Shown in pieces: positions 27,580-36,440 of a stretch of DNA of 64,000 nt. Below the pieces are notes generated by a model. The model did not search any database, had not been told where the DNA came from, and saw only the letters and a list, made by a program, of their open reading frames with translations. The DNA lies in assembly GCA_021166725.1 (NCBI GenBank), contig JAJPES010000027.1, positions 37,410-101,409 of the forward strand, given 5' to 3'. Every line of letters begins with the position of its first letter. Position 1 is the first letter of the stretch. The position numbers and the translations under genes were made by a program. The stretch comes from Burkholderiaceae bacterium (GTDB lineage Bacteria; Pseudomonadota; Gammaproteobacteria; Burkholderiales; Burkholderiaceae_E).

Positions 27580-28512
27580 TCACGCTCCCGCCGGCGGAGA
27601 AACGGCCTGGGCGTAGCGCGGCGACAGCGCGTTGTGCACTGCCGTGGCCGCGATCGCGGCGTGTCCCGTCGCGACCGCGATCTGGTTCAGCGCGCTGACG
27701 ACGTCGCCGATGGCATACAGGCCGGGCACGCTGGTGTGCATGTGGCTGTCCACGTGCAGCGCGCCTTCGTCGTCGCACCGCGCGCCCAGCGACAGCGCAA
27801 GTCCGGAGCGCTGGCGGCTCCCCAGCATGGCGTAGACGACGTCGAAGGCGCGACGCCGGCCGTCGATCAGGAACGTGCAGCGTTCGCCGTCGAAGCGCAT
27901 GTCGGCAGGGACCGCGGTCGCCGCGATTCCGGTCTCGCGCAGGCGCCGGCCCTGCTGCGGATCGGTCGAAGCGTCGGTGTCGGTAGGCACGACGGTGACG
28001 CGCCCCGAATAGGTGCGCAGGAAAAGCGCGTGCCGCGCCGCCGATGCGAAGGGCCCGTGTACGGCGATGTCGCGATCGGCCGCCTCGAAGGCATCGCAGA
28101 TCGGACAGAAGCGCAGCGCCGCGCAGGCCACCGCATCCTCGAGGCCCTCGATCTGCGGCATGACGTCCTCGCAGCCGGTCGCCAGCACGACGCAGCGCGC
28201 GTCGAAACGGAATCCGTCGACGTCGAGCGCGAAGCCGTCGCCTGCGCCGCTGTGTCGCTCGATCGACGTTGCCTCGCCCGGCTCGATGCGCGCGCCGAAG
28301 CTGCGCGCCTGTGCTGCCAGGCGCGCGAGGAATGCGTCGCCGCTGATGCCGCTCGGAAAGCCGGGGCAGTTGTGGCTTTCGGGAATCCAGCGGGCGCGGC
28401 TATTGCCTGCGTCGAAAACGGCGATCGAACGGCGGAAGCGCGACAGGTAGACGGCAGCCGTGAGCCCGCCGGGGCCGGCGCCGACGATCGCGCAATCGAG
28501 CAGGACGGTCAT
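27580..28512 (-). CDS. Thioredoxin-reductase-like FAD-dependent oxidoreductase
   Basis: The 310-residue flavoprotein has the FAD motif GAGPGG (11-16), VVLATGCED near residue 110 and the second FAD motif GLYAIGDVVSALNQIAVATGHAAIAA near the C-terminus. A CxxC pair (C136-P-I-C139) stands where thioredoxin reductase has CATC. The NAD(P)H loop reads VHGPFASAA instead of GxGxxA, so pyridine nucleotide binding may be altered. The electron acceptor is unknown; no thioredoxin gene is adjacent. Confidence 0.82.
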   Translation of the reverse strand: MTVLLDCAIVGAGPGGLTAAVYLSRFRRSIAVFDAGNSRARWIPESHNCPGFPSGISGDAFLARLAAQARSFGARIEPGEATSIERHSGAGDGFALDVDGFRFDARCVVLATGCEDVMPQIEGLEDAVACAALRFCPICDAFEAADRDIAVHGPFASAARHALFLRTYSGRVTVVPTDTDASTDPQQGRRLRETGIAATAVPADMRFDGERCTFLIDGRRRAFDVVYAMLGSRQRSGLALSLGARCDDEGALHVDSHMHTSVPGLYAIGDVVSALNQIAVATGHAAIAATAVHNALSPRYAQAVSPPAGA

Positions 28513-28636
28513 CGCATGCCCGTGGCATCCGGCGTTCCCGCCCGCTCGACGCGGATCGAATGACAACGCCGCCGCGAGGGCTGCGTCCGGTCGCACTATG
28601 CTGGTGCGTGTGTACATACCGAGCAGGGGGCGAGTC

Positions 28637-29284
28637 GTGCGCACGCGGCGCTTCGTACGGGGTTCGTTACTGGCTGCGGCGCTCGCCTCGCTCGCCGCAG
28701 CCTCCTTGGCGCAACCGCTGCGCGCGATCGGCGACTGCACGATCCGCAGCGGAACGCTGTGCCCCGGAGCCGATCTGCGCCGCGCCGATCTGCACGGCGC
28801 CGATCTCTCCAATTCGCAGTTCACCAATGCGGACCTGAGCGGAGCCCGGCTCGACGATGCGAATCTGCGCGCGGCGAATCTGCGGCAGGCAAAGCTGCGC
28901 GAGGCCGACCTGCGCAACGCGGTGCTGGCCGACGCCGATCTGCTCGGCGCGCACCTGGGCGGCGCCGACCTCTCGGGCGCGGATCTATCGAATGCGAACC
29001 TGCGCGACGCCAGGCTGCCCAATGCATCGCTTCGCGGTGCGATGCTGCGGGACGCCGACCTGACCGCTGCCGAACTGCCCGGTGCGAACCTGGAAAACGC
29101 GGATCTGCGTCATGCCAGGCTGCGCGGCGCGGATCTGCGCGGCGCCTCGCTGATGGGCGCCGACCTGAGCGGGGCGGATCTGCGCAGCGCGAATCTCGTC
29201 GGAGCGAACCTGGAAGGGGCGAAGACCGACGGCGCCCGCTTCCTCGGAGCGCAGACGCAGGACTGCCGCGGCTGTCCGTCGTGA
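28637..29284 (+). CDS. Exported pentapeptide-repeat protein
   Basis: The 215-residue protein begins with a signal peptide (RRFVRGSLLAAALASLAAASLAQ) and then about 30 consecutive A(D/N)LxxA-type pentapeptides from roughly residue 45 to 200, which fold as a right-handed square beta-helix. Four cysteines flank the helix (DC, LC at the start; DCRGC at the end). The GTG at 28637 has a strong AGGGGGCGAG site upstream and gives the best signal peptide; a TATGCT -10-like box at 28597 fits a start near 28610. Function unknown. Confidence 0.8.
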   Translation: MRTRRFVRGSLLAAALASLAAASLAQPLRAIGDCTIRSGTLCPGADLRRADLHGADLSNSQFTNADLSGARLDDANLRAANLRQAKLREADLRNAVLADADLLGAHLGGADLSGADLSNANLRDARLPNASLRGAMLRDADLTAAELPGANLENADLRHARLRGADLRGASLMGADLSGADLRSANLVGANLEGAKTDGARFLGAQTQDCRGCPS

Positions 29285-29346
29285 GACGGCCGCGCCGGGC
29301 GCGCACGATCGGACGAACGAGCAGGTGCCCGGGGTCGGGCGGCCCC

Positions 29347-29364
29347 GCTCGCCGTCAGGCGAGC
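29347..29364. terminator. Hairpin at the convergent ends of the pentapeptide and DUF2853 genes
   Basis: A perfect 7-bp inverted repeat (GCTCGCC / GGCGAGC, loop GTCA) overlaps the stop codon of the minus-strand gene. It lacks a T-run; only its position argues for a transcript end. Confidence 0.35.
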
Positions 29365-29666
29365 TTGCCGAGCGTGTTCGTCGCCTCTGCGAGCAGGTAG
29401 TAGAACGTCACGCGTTGCTTGCGCTGCGCGCCTTTCATCTTCTCGAGCACCGCCTGGATCGCGGCGTCGGCGGCATCGGCCGCCAGCCCCAGCTTCTTCG
29501 CGGCGAAGCCGTCGCGGACCGTCGCCAGCTCGCTGCGGCTCGAGGCCGAGACGAGCGAGGAATCGGCATCCCGAAGCGCGATGCCGCAGTACTTGACGAT
29601 GGCGGCGACCGCGTTCTCGTTCACGTTCGGCGTGTACTTGCGCAGGTCGGTGAGGTAGTTTTCCAT
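29355..29666 (-). CDS. DUF2853 family small protein
   Basis: The 103-residue, probably all-helical cytosolic protein matches the DUF2853 pattern: YLTDLRKYTPNVNENAVAAIVKYCGIAL at the start, VRDGFAAKKLGL in the middle and VTFYYLLAEATNTLGKLA at the end. Its role is not known. The ATG at 29666 is used; longer readings add low-complexity sequence. The 159 bases between it and the ClC gene hold its promoter region but no motif I can defend. Confidence 0.78.
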   Translation of the reverse strand: MENYLTDLRKYTPNVNENAVAAIVKYCGIALRDADSSLVSASSRSELATVRDGFAAKKLGLAADAADAAIQAVLEKMKGAQRKQRVTFYYLLAEATNTLGKLA

Positions 29667-29825
29667 GAACGTCTCCACAGGGATACGGGCTTGAACCACA
29701 CGCTTGCACTTGCCCGCGGAAGAGTAGCGCCGGGCGGGAGTCGGGTGAAGTGCAAGTACGGCGGCGCATCCGCTTCCTTTGACGGCGAGCAACTCCCGAC
29801 TTGATCCGGCGCAAGCCGCGCCGGT

Positions 29826-31664
29826 TCAGCGCGTCGGACGCAGTTCGAGCGCGGCGCGTTCCAGTACGCCGCGCACCTGCTCGGCGTGCACGCCGTCGCC
29901 CGCGCGAGCGGCGTCCCGTTCGCAAACGAGCGCGAGCGCAGCGCCGGACTCGTCGAGTCGTTGCATCGCTTCGCGCAGCGTTGCATGCGGCGAGACGGCG
30001 ATGAAGCGCGGCGCCACCTGTAGCGCCTGCTCGAGCGCCGACAGCGCTGCGTCTGCGCGTTCGTCGAGCGTCGGCGGACGCGCAACGCCGACCACGTCGC
30101 GCTCCCTGGTGACGAGCAGCCAGTCCGGTGCGGTCGCGAATACCTGTTCGAGGACCTCGTTGTTCGCCTCGAGTGCCGCACGCGCGAAGCGCCGGTTCAT
30201 CACCGCACTCACGCCGGTGCGCTCCAGCGACAGCGCCACCGGGTCGAAGCGGTACTCCAGTCCGCGCCCGCGCAGCAGCGCGACGAAGATCGCTTCCTGT
30301 CCGAAGACGCTGCGCGCGACGAGCAGCGCCGGAATCACCGCTGCCATGCCGGGCAGCAGCGTGTGCGGATTCGCCGTGAGTTCGAGGATCGCCATCAGCG
30401 CCGCCAGTGGTGCGTGCAGGCTCGCACCCATCATCGCGACGACGCCGAGCGTCGCGTAGAAGGCCGCCGATGCGCCGCCGTGCGGCATCAGCCAGTCGCC
30501 GACGAGGCCGAGCGCGCCGCCCGCGGTCGCGCCCATCACGACCATCGGACCGATGAGTCCGCCGGGAAGGCCCAGTCCGCCGCAGGCGACGGTTGCCGCG
30601 AGCTTGAGCAGCGTGATCGTGACCAGTGCGGCGAGGCCGAACTGGCCGAGCAGTGCTGCCTGCACGGTGTCGTAGCCCAGGCCCATCACCTGCGGCGCGA
30701 CGAGCGCGCAGGCGCCGGTGATCGCGCCGGCGACGGTCGTTCGCAGCACCAACGGCAGTCGTCGCGAGTGCAACTCGAGCGTGCGCGTTCCCCACACGTA
30801 GGCGGCGGCGAGACATCCGACCGCGATACCGAGCAGGACGACGAACGGCAGTTCGAGCAGCGATGCGAGTTGCAGCGGCGGCACGGCAAACGCCGGATCG
30901 GGTCCATACACGATGCGACTCACTGCGGCGGCGGCCATCGCGGCGAGAATCACCGGCGCGAAGCCGGCGAGCGTGTACTCGAGGAGCACGACCTCCATTG
31001 CGAACACGACGCCGGCGATCGGCGTATTGAACGACGCGGCGATCGAGCCGGCGACGCCGCAGCCGACGAGCGTGCGGATGCTGTTGTTGGGCAGGCGCAA
31101 CCACTGTCCGAGCAGGCTGGCGCTCGTCGCGCCGATGTGGATGACCGGCCCCTCGCGTCCGACCGAGTGACCGCAGGCGATCGAAACGGCGCCGCCGACG
31201 AACTGCATCGCAGCATTGCGCCAGGGCAGCCAGCCCGCGTGGCGGGCCAACTGGGCCATCACGTGCGACGGGCCGACGCTGCGCGACTCCGGTCGCACGG
31301 CCCGAAAGAGCAGACCGATCGCGAGTCCGCCGGCGATCGGCAGCGCGAGCCGCCATTCGAACGGCAGCGCCTCGAAGTTCTCGGCGTTGTCCATCGGTCC
31401 GGCGAGCACCAGCGCGTTCTCGCTGACCAGCCGGAACGCGACGATCACCACGCCGGTGACGACGCCGGCGAGCAGTCCGAGCACCGACAGAGGGAACAGC
31501 GCGTCGGCGCGCGCCAGCGCCGCGCGCAGCGCTTCGAGCGCCACGCGTGGGCTGGCATGACCCGCGAAGCCCGTCGTCTTTCGTTTCAGCTTCGTTTCAC
31601 CCGTGCGAGCGAAGAATGCGCCCGTCGGTCTCGACCGCTCCTTCCTGCCGGATTGCGATGACAT
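29826..31664 (-). CDS. ClC-family chloride channel/antiporter with CBS-like tail
   Basis: The 612-residue protein has about twelve helices with ClC selectivity motifs: GREGPVIH, the NTPIAGVVFAMEV helix, and GGLGLPGGLIGP. Residues from about 465 form a soluble tail with two weak CBS-like repeats. The ATG at 31664 overlaps the divergent shp gene by 7 bp; a GTG at 31544 would give 572 residues and avoid the overlap, so the true start is uncertain. There is no fluoride-riboswitch signature upstream, so fluoride export is not indicated. Confidence 0.85.
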   Translation of the reverse strand: MSSQSGRKERSRPTGAFFARTGETKLKRKTTGFAGHASPRVALEALRAALARADALFPLSVLGLLAGVVTGVVIVAFRLVSENALVLAGPMDNAENFEALPFEWRLALPIAGGLAIGLLFRAVRPESRSVGPSHVMAQLARHAGWLPWRNAAMQFVGGAVSIACGHSVGREGPVIHIGATSASLLGQWLRLPNNSIRTLVGCGVAGSIAASFNTPIAGVVFAMEVVLLEYTLAGFAPVILAAMAAAAVSRIVYGPDPAFAVPPLQLASLLELPFVVLLGIAVGCLAAAYVWGTRTLELHSRRLPLVLRTTVAGAITGACALVAPQVMGLGYDTVQAALLGQFGLAALVTITLLKLAATVACGGLGLPGGLIGPMVVMGATAGGALGLVGDWLMPHGGASAAFYATLGVVAMMGASLHAPLAALMAILELTANPHTLLPGMAAVIPALLVARSVFGQEAIFVALLRGRGLEYRFDPVALSLERTGVSAVMNRRFARAALEANNEVLEQVFATAPDWLLVTRERDVVGVARPPTLDERADAALSALEQALQVAPRFIAVSPHATLREAMQRLDESGAALALVCERDAARAGDGVHAEQVRGVLERAALELRPTR

Positions 31665-32083
31665 TCGATCGTTCTTCTTTCCGTCGCCGTTCCACCGCCG
31701 GGCTGCTGTGCCTGGCGATCGCCTTGCCGATCGCCGCCGCGCGCGCGGGCGATACCACGCCCGCGCAGCAACTCGCGCGCTGGAGCGCTGCTGCCGGCGC
31801 CGCCGGCGACGCGGCCCGCGGACGCGCCTTCTTCACCGGCCGCCACGGCGGCGAATGGTCGTGCGCATCGTGCCACGGCGATCCGCCGCTCGCCGGCGGC
31901 AAGCACCAGAGTACCGGCAAGGCGATCGATCCGCTCGCGCCTGCCGCGAACGACGCGGCATTCACCGACGCCGCTCGTGTCGACAAGTGGTTCCGGCGCA
32001 ACTGCAGGGACGTGCTCGGCCGCGAATGCGACGCCCGCGAGAAAGCCGACGTGCTCGCCTGGCTGCTGGAGCTGAAGCGATGA
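31658..32083 (+). CDS. shp: SHP-type monohaem cytochrome c (DUF1924)
   Basis: The 141-residue protein has a signal peptide (LCLAIALPIAAARAG), one CxxCH motif (CASCHG) near residue 68 and a C-terminal NCRDVLGREC segment whose two Cys probably form the disulfide known in sphaeroides haem protein. SHP has an Asn sixth ligand that leaves on reduction, letting it bind O2 or NO; the Asn in this segment is a good candidate. It overlaps dhc by ATGA and starts inside the divergent ClC reading frame. Confidence 0.85.
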   Translation: MTFDRSSFRRRSTAGLLCLAIALPIAAARAGDTTPAQQLARWSAAAGAAGDAARGRAFFTGRHGGEWSCASCHGDPPLAGGKHQSTGKAIDPLAPAANDAAFTDAARVDKWFRRNCRDVLGRECDAREKADVLAWLLELKR

Positions 32084-32577
32084 TCGCCGTTCGTTCCCTC
32101 GCGTTCGTCGCTCTCTCGCTGCTCGCGCTGACGGCGCACGCCGACCGTCGCGCCATGCCGGCGGATGTACCCGGGATCTACGCGACGGAGTGCGGCGCCT
32201 GCCATGTCGCGTACGCGCCCGGTGCGTTGCCCGCCGATTCCTGGCGACGCATCGTCGCCGGACTCGAGCGCCATTACGGGACCGATGCATCGCTCGACGA
32301 CGCGTCGGTTGCGCGCATCGGCGAATGGTTGCAGCGCCATGCCGGCACCTGGAAGCACGTGCGCGAGGCGCCGCCGCAGGACCGCATCACGCGCGCCGCC
32401 TGGTTCGAGCGCAAGCACCGAAAGATCGATTCCGCCGCCTGGCGCCACGAAGGCGTCAACAGCGCTGCGAACTGCGCGGCCTGCCACCTCGGCGCCGAGC
32501 GCGGGCATTTCGACGACGACGACCTGCGCATTCCGCCCGGGCTGCCCGTCCGTCTTCGAGGCGCCTGGAACGACTGA
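32080..32577 (+). CDS. dhc: Dihaem cytochrome c
   Basis: The 165-residue protein has a signal peptide and two CxxCH motifs, CGACH (near residue 40) and CAACH (near residue 133), with spacing like the dihaem cytochrome c that accompanies SHP. GIYATECGACHVAYAPG and the SWRRIVAGLERHYG block are typical. It passes electrons between the membrane cytochrome b and SHP. It is coupled to shp by a 4-bp overlap. Confidence 0.87.
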   Translation: MIAVRSLAFVALSLLALTAHADRRAMPADVPGIYATECGACHVAYAPGALPADSWRRIVAGLERHYGTDASLDDASVARIGEWLQRHAGTWKHVREAPPQDRITRAAWFERKHRKIDSAAWRHEGVNSAANCAACHLGAERGHFDDDDLRIPPGLPVRLRGAWND

Positions 32578-32639
32578 ACCCTGTTCGAGCGGTCGTCGCC
32601 CGCGAGGGCCGCTCGCACGCACTTTCGAAGGAGAATTCC

Positions 32640-33377
32640 TTGCATACCACTTCGACCCTGCCGCGCGCGATCGACGCAGCGCCCCCCGCCGGGCGCGGGC
32701 GACTCGTCGTCGACGCGCCGACGCGCATGTTCCACTGGCTGTTCGCGCTCAGCTTCGTCGGCGCCTTCGTCACCGCCGACGGCGAACGCTGGCGAGCGAT
32801 GCACGTGACGCTCGGCTATCTGTTCGCGGGACTGTTCGTGCTGCGCCTGCTCTACGGCCTGCTCGGGCCGCGCCAGGTGCGACTTTCGCTCCTTCGTCAC
32901 CGCGTGAGCGGCATTCGCGCGTGGTTGCGCTCGCTCGCGCAGCGTCCGCTGCTGCAGGTGGACTGGCGCCACGGCGAGAACCTGCTGATCGCGCTGGCGG
33001 TCGTCGCGATGATGCTCGCGGTCGTTCCGCTCGCGCTCAGCGGTTTCGCCGTCTACCAGGAGTGGACGGGCGACTGGCTCGAGGAAGTGCACGAGTTCTT
33101 TGGCAACGCGTTCCTCGCGGTGGTGCTCGCGCATGTCGTGGCGCTGGCCGGATCGAGCTTGCTGCACCGGCGCAACCGGATGCTGCCGATGATCACCGGC
33201 CGCATCGACGGACGCGGGCCCGACCCGGTGCGCCGCGAGCGCCGGTGGTTGGCGGCATTGCTGCTCGTCGCGTCGATCGGCTTCGTTGGATGGCAGTGGG
33301 CCGAGGCGCCGAACGGGCTCGTGCCGTCGTCGGCGCGTCATGCGATCTCGACCACGATGAGCGCCGCCTTTTCGTGA
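32640..33377 (+). CDS. Cytochrome b561-type membrane protein of the SHP operon
   Basis: The 245-residue protein has four to five helices. Histidines suited to haem b ligation lie at TRMFHWLFAL (helix 1), RAMHVTLGYLF (helix 2), VHEFFGNAFL and VVLAHVVAL (helices 3-4). It should draw electrons from quinol and reduce the dihaem cytochrome. The start is a TTG at 32640, supported by an AAGGAG site 6-7 nt upstream; no nearer ATG fits. The 150 bases that follow, up to the next gene, show no clear feature. Confidence 0.83.
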   Translation: MHTTSTLPRAIDAAPPAGRGRLVVDAPTRMFHWLFALSFVGAFVTADGERWRAMHVTLGYLFAGLFVLRLLYGLLGPRQVRLSLLRHRVSGIRAWLRSLAQRPLLQVDWRHGENLLIALAVVAMMLAVVPLALSGFAVYQEWTGDWLEEVHEFFGNAFLAVVLAHVVALAGSSLLHRRNRMLPMITGRIDGRGPDPVRRERRWLAALLLVASIGFVGWQWAEAPNGLVPSSARHAISTTMSAAFS

Positions 33378-33527
33378 TCCCGCCCTGCGCCGCGTCGCAC
33401 TGACCCTCGCATCGCCTTCCCGTTTCGGGGTAAACAGGGGTAACGTGCCCCGTCCCGGACGTGCGACTTCGAGGTGATCGAGAATGCAGGGCAAGGCGAA
33501 GGCGCGCGAGCACGAGAGAGGCCCGAG

Positions 33528-35555
33528 TTGAAACTGCGTACCGACCTGGATCCCGCGCGCGTGCGTGAGGGCGAGCTGCTGTGGGCGCCCGATCCGCAGC
33601 AGGTGGCGAACACGCGCATCGCCGAGTACATGCGCTGGCTCGCGCGCGAGCGGGGGCTCGCCTTCGACGACTACGCGGCACTGTATCGATGGTCGGTCGA
33701 CGATCTCGACTCGTTCTGGCGCTCGGTCTTCGACTACTTCGACGTGCGCTCGTCGACGCCGGTCGGCGCCGTGCTCGGGCGCCGCGAGATGCCCGGCGCC
33801 GAATGGTTCCCGGGCGTGCGGCTGAACTACGCCGAGCATGTGCTGCGCAACGAACGTGCCGGGCAGGATGCGCTCCTTCATCTCGACGAAACGCACGCGC
33901 TTGCCGGTTTCGCGTGGGAAGCGCTGGCCGCCCAGGTGCGAACGCTTGCCACGCGCCTGCGCGAGATGGGCGTGGCGCCGGGCGACCGCGTCGTCGCCTA
34001 CCTGCCGAACGTTCCCGAGACGGTCGTCGCGATGCTGGCGACGACCGCGATCGGCGCGATCTGGTCCAGCGTCTCGCCCGACTTCGGCGCGAGCGGCGCG
34101 CTCGATCGCATCGCGCAGTTGCAGCCCAAGGTGCTGTTCTGCGTGGACGGCTACCGCTACGGCGGCAAGGTCTACGACCGCACGGCCGAGTTGCGCGCGA
34201 TCGTCGCCGGGCTCGCGGACCTCGGGCACGTCGTCGTTCTGCCGCGCCTCGGTGGCGCGCTGCCCGCGTTCGAGCGTGACGGCCTCGACGTGCGGACGTG
34301 GGAGACGGCGATCGGCGGCGAACCGGTCGCCGCCGCCGGGTTCCGCTTCGAGCAGGTTGCGTTCGATCACCCGCTGTGGATCCTGTTCTCGTCGGGGACG
34401 ACCGGGCTGCCGAAGGCGATCGTGCACGGACACGGCGGCATCCTGCTCGAGATGCTCAAGCTCGTCGCGCTGCACATGGACCTGCGACCCGGCGAACGGA
34501 TGTTCTTCTTCAGCACCACCGGCTGGATGATGTGGAACTTCCTCGCCAGCTCGATGCTGTGCGGCGTCGTCCCGGTCCTCTACGATGGTCACCCGGCCTA
34601 CCCGGACGTCGACGTCCTGTGGCGCATGGCGCAGGACAGCGGCGCGTCGTATTTCGGCGCAAGCCCCACCTACGTCGACATCCTCGCGAAGGCGGGCGTC
34701 GTGCCGGGCGAGCGCTACGACCTGTCCCGGCTGCGCGCGATCATGCCCGCCGGCTCGCCGGTGTCGCCCGCACACACGGCCTGGTTCTACCGCAACGTGA
34801 AGGCCGACCTGTGGGTGTGCAGCGGCAGCGGCGGCACCGACGTGTGCACGGGTTTCGTCGGCGGCGTGCCGACGCAGCCGGTATACGCGGGAGAGATCCA
34901 GGCGCCGCATCTCGGCGTGTCGGCGCAGGCGTGGAACGACGCCGCAGAGAGCGTCGTGGACGAGGTCGGCGAACTGGTGATCACGCAGCCGATGCCGTCG
35001 ATGCCGGTGAGATTCTGGAACGACCCGGACGGCAGTCGCTACCGCGATTCGTATTTCGGCGTCTTCCCGGGCGTCTGGCGCCAAGGCGACTTCTTCCGCA
35101 TCAACGCGCGTGGCGGCTGTTTCGTGCTCGGTCGAAGCGACGCGACGCTGAACCGCCACGGCGTTCGAATCGGCACTGCCGAGATCTACCGCGCGCTGGC
35201 CACGCTGCCCGAGATCGACGATGCGCTGATCGTCAATCTCGACCTTCCGGGCGGCGGGTTCTTCATGCCGCTGTTCGTGAAGCTGCGCGTGGGCGCGACG
35301 CTCGACGATGCGCTCGTCGCGCGCATCGGCACGCGCCTGCGCGACGCCTGCACGCCGCGGCACGTGCCCGACAAGGTGTACCAGGTCGACGCGATTCCGG
35401 CGACGCTCACCGGCAAGAAGATGGAGGTGCCGGTACGGCGGATCCTGCAGGGGATGCCGGCCGAACGCGCTGCGAACCGCAGCGCGATGGCCGACCCGTC
35501 GGCGCTCGACTGGTTCGTCGGCTACGCTGCCGCGCAGACCGACTACTCGCGCTAG
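33528..35555 (+). CDS. aacS: Acetoacetyl-CoA synthetase
   Basis: The 675-residue acyl-adenylate-forming enzyme activates acetoacetate with ATP and CoA, feeding it to thiolase or polyhydroxybutyrate synthesis. Markers are GAIWSSVSPDFGASGALDRI, the P-loop FSSGTTGLPKAIVHGHGG, TTGWMMWNFL and a C-terminal TLTGKKMEVPVRRIL with the catalytic Lys. The TTG at 33528 follows a GAGAGAGG site and gives the usual N-terminus; a GTG at 33474 is an in-frame alternative. It converges on a phasin gene, consistent with PHB metabolism. Confidence 0.93.
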   Translation: MKLRTDLDPARVREGELLWAPDPQQVANTRIAEYMRWLARERGLAFDDYAALYRWSVDDLDSFWRSVFDYFDVRSSTPVGAVLGRREMPGAEWFPGVRLNYAEHVLRNERAGQDALLHLDETHALAGFAWEALAAQVRTLATRLREMGVAPGDRVVAYLPNVPETVVAMLATTAIGAIWSSVSPDFGASGALDRIAQLQPKVLFCVDGYRYGGKVYDRTAELRAIVAGLADLGHVVVLPRLGGALPAFERDGLDVRTWETAIGGEPVAAAGFRFEQVAFDHPLWILFSSGTTGLPKAIVHGHGGILLEMLKLVALHMDLRPGERMFFFSTTGWMMWNFLASSMLCGVVPVLYDGHPAYPDVDVLWRMAQDSGASYFGASPTYVDILAKAGVVPGERYDLSRLRAIMPAGSPVSPAHTAWFYRNVKADLWVCSGSGGTDVCTGFVGGVPTQPVYAGEIQAPHLGVSAQAWNDAAESVVDEVGELVITQPMPSMPVRFWNDPDGSRYRDSYFGVFPGVWRQGDFFRINARGGCFVLGRSDATLNRHGVRIGTAEIYRALATLPEIDDALIVNLDLPGGGFFMPLFVKLRVGATLDDALVARIGTRLRDACTPRHVPDKVYQVDAIPATLTGKKMEVPVRRILQGMPAERAANRSAMADPSALDWFVGYAAAQTDYSR

Positions 35556-35587
35556 GACCCGTGCACTTGTGGTGTGAACGGGCCTAG
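35552..35587. terminator. Symmetric hairpin joining two convergent stop codons
   Basis: The inverted repeat CTAGG-CCCGT-CAC / GTG-ACGGG-CCTAG, with small bulges and a loop near 35569, covers the whole gap between acetoacetyl-CoA synthetase and the phasin. Both TAG stops lie in its outer stem. It reads equally from either side, as expected of a bidirectional terminator, though without a T-run. Confidence 0.55.
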
Positions 35588-36087
35588 CCCTGGCGCTTCG
35601 GCGCCTGGCCGGTGGCCTGCGCCGCTGCCTGCTGCATCTGGTCGTAGGCGGTTCGCGCGGCCTCCATCGATTTCGAGATGAAATCGAAGGCGCCGCCGGC
35701 GCCGCCGGGTGCGCCTTTCGCCAACGTCTCGACCGCCTCGGAAAGCTGCTCGTTGCTGCGCGCGATCTGTCGCTCGACGAGTGCGCCGATGTCGACGCCC
35801 GTTTCGTGCGCGATGGCGTACACCGCGTTCGCATAGGCAGCGAATTTTTCGGGCGGCAGCATCGCGAAGCTGGTGACCAGCTCGGTGAGTCTTTCGGTGT
35901 CGCGCGCTTCCAGCAGCGCGCGAATCTGCTCGCTCGACTGCTCGAGCGAAGCACGCGTGGTCTGCATGTTCAGTTCGGCCAGCCGGCGGAAGCCTTCGAT
36001 CGTCTTCGCGGCAGCCGCGCCGGTGAACTCGATCGTCTCGCTCTGCAGCTTCTGCAGGTCGGCTCCGCTGGGCAAGGGCTTGGGCAT
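35584..36087 (-). CDS. phaP: Phasin family protein (PHA granule-associated)
   Basis: The 167-residue helical protein carries the phasin pattern: LNMQTTRASLEQSSEQIRALLEARD in the middle and an amphipathic C-terminal half ending in an Ala/Gln-rich tail. Phasins coat polyhydroxyalkanoate granules and control their size. The ATG at 36087 follows an AGAGGAG site. The long upstream region with small palindromes (see next entry) could carry control by a PhaR-type repressor. Confidence 0.88.
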   Translation of the reverse strand: MPKPLPSGADLQKLQSETIEFTGAAAAKTIEGFRRLAELNMQTTRASLEQSSEQIRALLEARDTERLTELVTSFAMLPPEKFAAYANAVYAIAHETGVDIGALVERQIARSNEQLSEAVETLAKGAPGGAGGAFDFISKSMEAARTAYDQMQQAAAQATGQAPKRQG

Positions 36088-36440
36088 GTTCTCGCTCCTC
36101 TGGTTGAGGGTCGGTTCGGGAGGGCCCGGCGGCAGTACCCCTGCGGTCGGGCCGGTGGGTCTTCGGAGGATCGTGGCCGCGGCAGGAGGGCGAGTCAAGG
36201 GGGCCTTACGTATTGGCATGCGTCGGCGTGCGTCGGCGTGCGTGCACACGTCGGCGCCATCGAGCCCGAGCTACCCCTCGGCAAGCCCTTGCCGACTGGT
36301 ACTGCTGCGAAACGCAGCAATAACGCTTGCACAAGCAACTTCACAGCGGAAAACGCTGCATTCCGCAGCAGACGCACGGAGTAAAGTCCGTTCGATCGGG
36401 TCGGCCGCAGGCCCCGACGTGGAGAGCCAAGGTGCAGCGT
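36088..36440. promoter_or_regulatory. Phasin upstream region with three small palindromes
   Basis: This 353-bp gap holds no gene. It contains a twice-repeated TGCGTCGGCG and, at 36303-36369, three inverted repeats: TGCTGCG-AAA-CGCAGCA, GCTTG-CA-CAAGC and GCTGC-ATTCC-GCAGC. TGC-rich palindromes of this kind are bound by PhaR in other PHA producers, so these may be operators for phaP, or for the DUF2905 gene on the other side. The link is inference. Confidence 0.4.

Noticed and set aside
31545..31660. Fluoride (crcB) riboswitch before the ClC gene
   Set aside because: No matching conserved blocks were seen, and the region is coding for the divergent gene.
32274..35954. 1226-codon open frame on the minus strand across four genes
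   Set aside because: It runs through cytochrome and acetoacetyl-CoA synthetase genes in antisense and only its last part overlaps the phasin in another frame.
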